NCBI GenBank assembly: GCA_036500345.1
Contig: DASYCE010000012.1
Location: 107,110-171,109, forward strand
Direction of reading: 5' to 3'
Length of the DNA: 64,000 nucleotides
Source: Gemmatimonadales bacterium
Lineage (GTDB): Bacteria; Gemmatimonadota; Gemmatimonadetes; Gemmatimonadales; GWC2-71-9
Part shown: piece after piece, positions 58,628 to 64,000 of the stretch
Position numbering within the stretch: position 1 is the first letter of the stretch
Layout of the letters: every line of letters starts with the position of its first letter
Made by a program: the position numbers and the translations under genes
The notes under the pieces: model-generated
The model's database searches: none
What the model was told of the DNA's origin: nothing
Seen by the model: the letters and a program-made list of their open reading frames with translations, nothing else

Positions 58628-60273
58628 AGCTTGCTGTTCACGATCGCGAGAATTGTCGTCTCGCGTTGCTGTGCTTCCTGTTCGATTCGCGCACCCTGAG
58701 CCACAATCCCGTCCGCGAACGCCCGGTCGGCGAGTTGTGCGGCGTTGATCCGGACGTTGAGGTAGGCGCCCATCACCGCACTGCGGGCGCACAGCGCGCC
58801 GACACCGGCGTCCGACACCGAACTCTCCTGACCCTTCTTCGCCATCGCCTCGATCACTGACATCGATGCGAGGGCGGTTTCCATGACGCGCAGCGGCACT
58901 TCGGTGGCGTACCGCGTCGCCGCCTGGATGGCCTCCCGGCGCGCCGCCTTTTCGTTTTCGGTCCCCTTGGGCATCCCCATCGCGGTCATCACGCGAGTAA
59001 AAGCCCGGGTGTCCTCGTCGACCAGGTGAAGGAGTTCGCGGGTATGGCGCTGCCCGGCATCGGCGACGTCGCTGAACTCCTTCCAGCGCTCGTCCCAGCC
59101 GCGCTTGTGGCTGGAGAGATTCGCCACCATCGTGCCGAGTGCCGCGCCGAGTGCCCCGATGGCGGCGGCCACCGATCCGCCGCCGGGCGCGGCGCTCTCG
59201 CTGGCGGTTTCGGCGGTGAAGTCGGCGAGCGTCATCGATACCAGCCGCGTATCGGCGGGGTCACGCAGCAGATATTCGATCACCCGTTCCTCCGGATTGA
59301 ATGGCGCGAGTTCGTCGAGGCCGAGGGACCGGATCGCAATCCGGACCAGCTCGGCTTCGGAGACCCCGCTCGACCGCTGCTGCTTGTGCAGGAAGTAGCG
59401 GCCGGCATCGACCAGCGATTGCAGTGGCACCAGGCCGACCAGTTCGGATCCGGTCACCCGCACGCCGCGCGCGTTGGCGGCGCGGCAGACTTCGTCGAAC
59501 GCGACATGCAGCGGCGTGACGGAGATGTTGGTGAGGTTGATCGAGACCTGGGCCACGCCGTATTCCGCGATGTACCACCCGATCGCCTTCACTGCTTTCA
59601 GTGTGCCGGGGAGGACGACGTCCTTGCCGCCGGCATCCTTGACCGTGCGCCCCGCTTCACGCACGTCGAATGCGATGGCGTTGGCGCGCCGTGTCGACGT
59701 CGTGTTGAGGTTGACGTTGTACGCCACGAGGAAGTCGCGCGCGCCGATCACGGTTGCACCGCTCTGCGCGTTGAACGTCGCCGGCCCGAAATCGGGTTTC
59801 CATGCGGGATCGGCGAGCTTGCGTTCGAGCCCCTCGTATTCGCCCGCGCGGATCACCGAGAGATTGTTGCGGGCGCGATCGGGTTGTGCCGCTTCGTAGA
59901 GGTACACCGGAATCGAGAGCTCGCGCCCGACGCGCTCGGCGAGCTGCCTGGCGTATGCCACGGTCTCGTCCATCGTGATGCCGGAGATCGGGACCAGCGG
60001 GCAGACGTCGGTGGCACCCATGCGTGGATGCTCGCCCGTGTGGTGCCGCATGTCGATCACGCTTGCGGCGATCTTGATCCCCCGGAACGCCGCTTCGATG
60101 ACCGCGTCGGGATCGCCGACAAAGGTGACCACGGTCCGGTTGGTGGCGGCGCCGGGGTCCACGTTGAGGAGGCGGACGCCGGAAACTGCGGCGATCGCGT
60201 CGGTGATCTGGCGGATGACCGCACTGTCGCGGCCTTCGGAGAAGTTGGGGACACATTCGATGAGACGGGGCAT
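58606..60273 (-). CDS. ftcD: Glutamate formimidoyltransferase / formimidoyltetrahydrofolate cyclodeaminase (fused)
   Basis: 555 residues: formimidoyltransferase N domain (1-180; His82 in HTGEHPRMG matches the known catalytic His), C subdomain (180-330) and cyclodeaminase (about 345-545; helical, PGGGSVAAAIGALGAALGTMVANL). Uses N-formimino-glutamate from HutI to make glutamate and 5-formimino-THF, then 5,10-methenyl-THF. The fused, vertebrate-like arrangement is less usual in bacteria. CATATT-N6-ATG start. Confidence 0.95.
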   Translation of the reverse strand: MPRLIECVPNFSEGRDSAVIRQITDAIAAVSGVRLLNVDPGAATNRTVVTFVGDPDAVIEAAFRGIKIAASVIDMRHHTGEHPRMGATDVCPLVPISGITMDETVAYARQLAERVGRELSIPVYLYEAAQPDRARNNLSVIRAGEYEGLERKLADPAWKPDFGPATFNAQSGATVIGARDFLVAYNVNLNTTSTRRANAIAFDVREAGRTVKDAGGKDVVLPGTLKAVKAIGWYIAEYGVAQVSINLTNISVTPLHVAFDEVCRAANARGVRVTGSELVGLVPLQSLVDAGRYFLHKQQRSSGVSEAELVRIAIRSLGLDELAPFNPEERVIEYLLRDPADTRLVSMTLADFTAETASESAAPGGGSVAAAIGALGAALGTMVANLSSHKRGWDERWKEFSDVADAGQRHTRELLHLVDEDTRAFTRVMTAMGMPKGTENEKAARREAIQAATRYATEVPLRVMETALASMSVIEAMAKKGQESSVSDAGVGALCARSAVMGAYLNVRINAAQLADRAFADGIVAQGARIEQEAQQRETTILAIVNSKLQGGGAG

Positions 60274-60279
60274 GGCGGA

Positions 60280-60285
60280 AATATG
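60280..60285 (-). promoter_or_regulatory. -10-like hexamer CATATT, six bases before ftcD
   Basis: CATATT-N6-ATG on the minus strand, no ribosome binding site. One mismatch from TANNNT. Confidence 0.5.
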
Positions 60286-60307
60286 GTGGCGGGCGGGGTC
60301 CGTTGCT

Positions 60308-60386
60308 TCGCTCGGGGTGACGGCGCGCTTTGCGACGATTGGGTGACCACTGAGTTGAGCGACCCCTCGCGGCGCTCGGGGTGACG
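60308..60386. repeat. CTCGGGGTGAC repeat, two units
   Basis: TTCGCTCGGGGTGACGGCGC at 60307-60326 and GGCGCTCGGGGTGACGGCGC at 60371-60390, 64 bases apart. Related to units at 10736-10776. Fills most of the 158-bp gap between ftcD and the debranching-type gene. Confidence 0.6.
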
Positions 60387-60431
60387 GCGCGCCGGGTGGC
60401 GGAGATGGGTATTACGCCGCGAGGCGCGCTG

Positions 60432-62615
60432 TCACTTGATTACCAGGACCTTCACGTCTCCGTCGCGCCGCGCAATCGTCACGCCGACGTCGTCATGGTC
60501 GCGATAGAGCTCGAGGTCGAGCGCCGCGTCGCCGACGGTGAGGTTCCGGATCGTGACCCGGTCGAGCCAGCTTGGTAGTTCCGGATAGCGAAACTGCACC
60601 TCCCGCTTTGGTGCATTGATGCTGAGCCCCATGCAGCTCTGCAGCAGCAGGAAGACCGACGCCGCGGCCCAGCTCTGCGGCGCACAGGCCACCGGATACG
60701 CCGTCGGCCCTTCGTCCTGCCGTCGTGGAAAGCCGCAGAAGAGTTCGGGCATCCGGTGAATGTCGACGAGCATGCTGGCATCGAAGAGCCCGGTGAGGAT
60801 CCGCATCGCGCCGCTCTTGACGCCGTAGCGTGCCAGGCCGAGACCGATCAGCGCGTTGTCGTGCGGCCAGATCGACCCGTTGTGATACGACATCGGATTG
60901 AACCGCGCTTCCGAGGTGGCGACGGTTCGCACGCCCCAGCCCGAGAACGACGTGGCATCGAGCAGGGTGTCGGCGGTGCGCAGGGCGTGCTCGCGACTGG
61001 GGACGCCGCAAAAGAGGAGATGGCCGGCGTTCGACGCCCTGACGGCACATTGCTGCTTCTTGCCGTCGAGCGCGAGGGCATAGGTCCCGATTGCCTCGCA
61101 CCAGAACGCCTCCTCGATCCGTTGCTGCAGCGTGGCTCCGTGCTGGCTCAATTCGGCAGCGCGATCGGCGTGACCGAGCGCCTGTGCCAGGTCGCTCGCG
61201 GCGCGAAGCGCGGCGCACGCGTAGCCCTGGATCTCGCAGAGGGCGATCGGCGGCTCGGCAAGCCGGCCGTCGTGGTGGAAGACGGAATCGTGCGAATCCT
61301 TCCACCCCTGATTGTCGAGTCCGTTCTTCGATTGGCGATTGTATTCAAGAAATCCATCGCCATCGGCGTCGCCGTATTTCCACATCCATTCAAGCGCGCG
61401 CTCGACGTGCGGCCAGAGGTGGTCGGCGGTCTCGCGGTCGCCGGTCCGCTCGTAGTACGCGCCGGCGAGCATCACGAAGAGCGGGGTGGTATCGGCGGCG
61501 CCGTAGTACCGTCCGAACGGGACTTCCTTGAGCACCGCCATTTCGCTGCGTCGCGTTTCGTGGAGGATCTTCCCCGGCTCGGCGTCCTCGGCCTTGATCA
61601 CCTCGGTGGCCTGCGTGGCGGCGAGATAGCGCAGCACCCCCCGGGCGACTTCCGGATTGATCCACAAGTATTCGAGGGCGGTGATGATCCCGTCACGACC
61701 GAACGGCGTGCTGAACCACGGGACGCCGGCGTACGGGTACGGCCCCTGGGCTGTCTGCGTGATCATCATGTGGACATCGGCCGCAGACCGGTTGAGCCAG
61801 CTGTCGAATTGCTCGTTCGAGGTCGACACCGCCGATTCGATGCTGCGGCGGCGGGTCAACGCATCGAACGCCGCGGCAAGGGCGTCGTCGTACTGCAGCG
61901 GCCGCGCACCGGAACTTCCGACATCGAAGATCCAGGTGATGAAGATCGTCTCGGCGGCCTGGGCCTCGAGCGAGATGTCGAACCGCATCTCTCCTGCGTC
62001 CGATACCTGCGGTGATGGGTCGGTAGCGACCCGCGTGGTGCGCTTGACGTCGTCGAGCCCGGCGTACACAATGCGCGGTTCCGAGCCGCTCATGGCGTAG
62101 GTCCGCACACCGCGAGCGCTGCGTGGCGATCCGCGCACCTCGAAGATGTCGGCAAAGTCGGCGTCGTAGCGGATCGACACCGACGCCTCGATCGGCGACA
62201 GCGAGTGATTGGCGAGCCGCAGCCGTTCGTAGCAGCATCCTTCCCAGAGGAAGATCGACCGGAACAGGTGCAATGAGCCGCGCGCCACGAGCACTCGCTG
62301 ATCGTCGAAGATGTCGGGATTGGTCAAGTCCACCGACAGCAGCGCGTTGTCCTGGCGGACGGTCGAACTGAGCAGCAGCGGCAGTTCATCATTGAGGAGC
62401 AATTCGAGGTGCGACAGCATCCGCGTGCCGTCGCAGTAGATCCCCTGCTCACGATTACCGACCTGCTTGATGTCGCCGTGCCGGTCGAAGACGGCGAAGG
62501 TATCGCCGTACTTGAGGACGCGGGTGCGATCGTCGGCGCGTTCCTCGGTGGCGAGGATGTAGTACTGATTCTCTCCGCCGTTCGCCGGCATCGCGAGGCG
62601 CCGCTTACGCGGCAT
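60432..62615 (-). CDS. Amylo-alpha-1,6-glucosidase-type protein (glycogen debranching family)
   Basis: 727 residues from ATG 62615, overlapping the glycosyltransferase stop by 11 bases (ATG 62591 possible). N-terminal GDE_N_bis domain (about 20-230) and a C-terminal alpha/alpha barrel with the amylo-glucosidase blocks GVPWFSTPFGRDGIITALEYLW, WKDSHDSVFHHDG, MSYHNGSIWPHDNALIGLGLARYG. Probably removes alpha-1,6 branches or acts on a similar sugar. Operon with the GT4 gene. Confidence 0.9.
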   Translation of the reverse strand: MPRKRRLAMPANGGENQYYILATEERADDRTRVLKYGDTFAVFDRHGDIKQVGNREQGIYCDGTRMLSHLELLLNDELPLLLSSTVRQDNALLSVDLTNPDIFDDQRVLVARGSLHLFRSIFLWEGCCYERLRLANHSLSPIEASVSIRYDADFADIFEVRGSPRSARGVRTYAMSGSEPRIVYAGLDDVKRTTRVATDPSPQVSDAGEMRFDISLEAQAAETIFITWIFDVGSSGARPLQYDDALAAAFDALTRRRSIESAVSTSNEQFDSWLNRSAADVHMMITQTAQGPYPYAGVPWFSTPFGRDGIITALEYLWINPEVARGVLRYLAATQATEVIKAEDAEPGKILHETRRSEMAVLKEVPFGRYYGAADTTPLFVMLAGAYYERTGDRETADHLWPHVERALEWMWKYGDADGDGFLEYNRQSKNGLDNQGWKDSHDSVFHHDGRLAEPPIALCEIQGYACAALRAASDLAQALGHADRAAELSQHGATLQQRIEEAFWCEAIGTYALALDGKKQQCAVRASNAGHLLFCGVPSREHALRTADTLLDATSFSGWGVRTVATSEARFNPMSYHNGSIWPHDNALIGLGLARYGVKSGAMRILTGLFDASMLVDIHRMPELFCGFPRRQDEGPTAYPVACAPQSWAAASVFLLLQSCMGLSINAPKREVQFRYPELPSWLDRVTIRNLTVGDAALDLELYRDHDDVGVTIARRDGDVKVLVIK

Positions 62616-63648
62616 GACGTTCCGGTCCTCTCGCCAGCCGGGCATACAGCGCGAGGTAGTCACGCGCCATCCGGTCCGCGGTGAATCGCTGGTCGAACGT
62701 CTGCCGGCACCCGGCGCGGTCGACCTCGCCGATCCGCCCGAGGGCAGCGACCGCCTGGTCGACGTTGTCCACCACGAAGCCCGTGACCCCGTCGGTCATC
62801 ACCTCCGAGACCGAGCCGCGCCGGAAGGCGATGACCGGCGTACCGCATGCCATCGATTCGATCATCACCAGGCCGAACGGCTCCGGCCAGTCGACCGGAA
62901 AGACCGTCGCCAGGGCGTTGCCGAGAAAGTCGTTCTTGGCGCGATCATCGATTTCACCGATCAGTTCGATCAACGGTCCGCCCAGGAGCGGCTCGATCTC
63001 GCGGGTGAAGTACTCGGCGTCGGCGCGATCGATTTTCGCCGCGATCCGGAGCGGAATGCCGGTCTGCTGCGCAATGGCGATCGCCCGATCCACGCCCTTC
63101 TCCGGCGACACTCTCCCCACGAACGCGAGATATGATCCGGGCTCGGGATGAAAGGTATAGAGGTCGCGCGGGATGCCGTGGTACACCGTTCCCTGCCAAT
63201 TGAGCCACGGGAGTGGCGTCCGCTGGGCGTTGGAGATCGACACCACGGGTACCGTGGGAAATTCCCGGTACAGCGTCACCAAGTCGGGGATATCGAGCCG
63301 TCCGTGCAATGTGGTGAGCGCCGCTGCGTTGAGGCGGCGGGAAATCGGGTAGTGGAGATAATCAATGTGGTAATGTATCAGATCGAACTCGGACGCCATC
63401 CGTGCGATCTTCTCGAGCATCACCACGTGATGCGCCAGTTGATCCTCGCAGGTGGGATCGAGCCGCAATGAGCGATCGGAGCAGGGGATCAGTCGCGCAC
63501 TGGTCACCGAATCGCCGCTGGCGAAGAGCGTCACATCGTGTCCCTGCGCCACGAGTTCTTCGGTGATGTTCGACACGACGCGTTCGGTTCCGCCATACGC
63601 CTGTGGCGGAACGCTCTCATAGAGCGGAGACACCTGGGCGATACGCAT
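62605..63648 (-). CDS. Family 4 glycosyltransferase
   Basis: 347 residues from ATG 63648. GT-B fold: MRIAQVSPLYESVPPQAYGGTERVV, nucleotide-sugar half with FVGRVSPEKGVDRAI and E-x7-E (EPFGLVMIE). Sugar donor and acceptor unknown. Followed by the debranching-type enzyme, suggesting a glycan or trehalose/glucan role. Divergent from the RNA methyltransferase gene. Confidence 0.93.
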   Translation of the reverse strand: MRIAQVSPLYESVPPQAYGGTERVVSNITEELVAQGHDVTLFASGDSVTSARLIPCSDRSLRLDPTCEDQLAHHVVMLEKIARMASEFDLIHYHIDYLHYPISRRLNAAALTTLHGRLDIPDLVTLYREFPTVPVVSISNAQRTPLPWLNWQGTVYHGIPRDLYTFHPEPGSYLAFVGRVSPEKGVDRAIAIAQQTGIPLRIAAKIDRADAEYFTREIEPLLGGPLIELIGEIDDRAKNDFLGNALATVFPVDWPEPFGLVMIESMACGTPVIAFRRGSVSEVMTDGVTGFVVDNVDQAVAALGRIGEVDRAGCRQTFDQRFTADRMARDYLALYARLARGPERHAA

Positions 63649-63752
63649 GATGGTGCCGCGGTCTCCTTTCGCGTGGTACGAATGATGTCGCAGACCCGCT
63701 AGCGGAGACGAATGAAGCGCGCCCCGTCTCACGAATCGCCGCGGCGCCGCGC

Positions 63753-63758
63753 TATCAT
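63753..63758 (+). promoter_or_regulatory. -10 hexamer TATCAT, six bases before a GTG start
   Basis: TATCAT-N6-GTG. Supports GTG 63765 over ATG 63789 for the partial methyltransferase gene. Confidence 0.55.
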
Positions 63759-63764
63759 TCCCCG

Positions 63765-64000
63765 GTGCAGACCCCTGACGGCGCCACCATGATCGCCCGA
63801 TTCCGCGCCGCCCGCGCCGACGAGCGATGGGCGGTGCTCGAAGGGCTTCACGCCATCAAGCACGCCATCCGGTTCGGGGCAGCGATCGATCTGGTCATTG
63901 CCCACGACACCGGCGCGGTCGGCCGGCTTGCCGAGCAGCTTGCGCCGGATACAGCAACGCGGCTGACCGACATGATGCGCGCGGTCGATCGAGCGACCTT
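63765..64000 (+). CDS. RNA methyltransferase, TrmH/SpoU type (5' part only)
   Basis: Only the first 78 codons are present. RFRAARADERWAVLEGLHAIKHAIRFGAAIDLVIAHD resembles the N-terminal substrate-binding domain of SpoU/TrmH 2'-O-methyltransferases (VLEGLHALKHALR pattern). The SAM-binding knotted domain would lie outside the window. GTG 63765 preferred because of the promoter spacing. Confidence 0.55.
   Translation, partial: MQTPDGATMIARFRAARADERWAVLEGLHAIKHAIRFGAAIDLVIAHDTGAVGRLAEQLAPDTATRLTDMMRAVDRAT

Overview
The window is a GC-rich chromosomal segment from a Gram-negative bacterium, most likely a member of the Gemmatimonadota or a close relative. This is inferred from gene style: MacB/ADOP permeases with PadR regulators, a DUF5916 outer-membrane protein, paired M16 peptidases, many Ala-Gln-type signal peptides and several sigma/anti-sigma pairs. 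No rRNA, tRNA, CRISPR array, transposase, integrase or phage gene was seen. About 62 protein genes fill nearly all of the sequence. Many are arranged as tight overlapping pairs (ATGA, GTGA or TGATG junctions).

Layout. 0-3 kb: MacA-like adaptor with a Gly/Arg-rich insert, plus MacB-type permease. 3-9.5 kb: DUF1801 protein, trypsin-fold protein, active/inactive M16 peptidase pair, TetR regulator, lysine-dehydrogenase-like enzyme. 9.5-15.7 kb: outer-membrane barrel, glycosylasparaginase, and an overlapping trio of nicotinate phosphoribosyltransferase, nicotinamidase and class V aminotransferase, then a lipoprotein. 15.8-24 kb: leuS-csaA, sigma/anti-sigma/PDZ operon, DUF983, and PAP2 and DUF3187 genes diverging from one 19-bp gap. 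24-36 kb: YggX-like protein with two CxxC pairs, DUF5916 protein, phosphoesterase-cupredoxin fusion diverging from a second sigma/anti-sigma pair, DUF4139 protein, UdgX-type uracil-DNA glycosylase, and an ECF42-type sigma with its YCII/DGPF partner. 36.5-39.3 kb: hutH and hutI. 40.3-45.3 kb: an accessory-looking stretch with a small cysteine-containing exported peptide, a beta-propeller lipoprotein and a thioredoxin-like protein in one operon, a Fic protein with an AT-rich promoter, an array of a degenerate 41-bp repeat, and a protein of unknown family. 45.4-64 kb: serine hydrolase, PadR-ADOP transporter, hutU, response regulator, class A beta-lactamase, DUF1259, FAD monooxygenase, DUF2911, threonine dehydratase, MaoC, fused glutamate formimidoyltransferase/cyclodeaminase, glycosyltransferase plus glycogen-debranching-type enzyme, and the start of an RNA methyltransferase.

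How the parts fit. HutH, HutU, HutI and FtcD together give a complete route from histidine to glutamate with transfer of the formimino group to tetrahydrofolate, although the genes lie at three separate places. The pncB/pncA pair is an NAD salvage module. At least ten start codons lie exactly six bases after a -10-like hexamer (TANNNT or one mismatch), with no ribosome binding site. This indicates that leaderless transcription is common here and it was used to choose several starts.

The strongest candidate for a little-described system is the peptide-propeller-thioredoxin operon at 40.4-42.3 kb. Also worth attention are the 41-bp array built from two related ~20-bp halves, the paired palindromes beside it, the UdgX protein, and the phosphoesterase-cupredoxin fusion.
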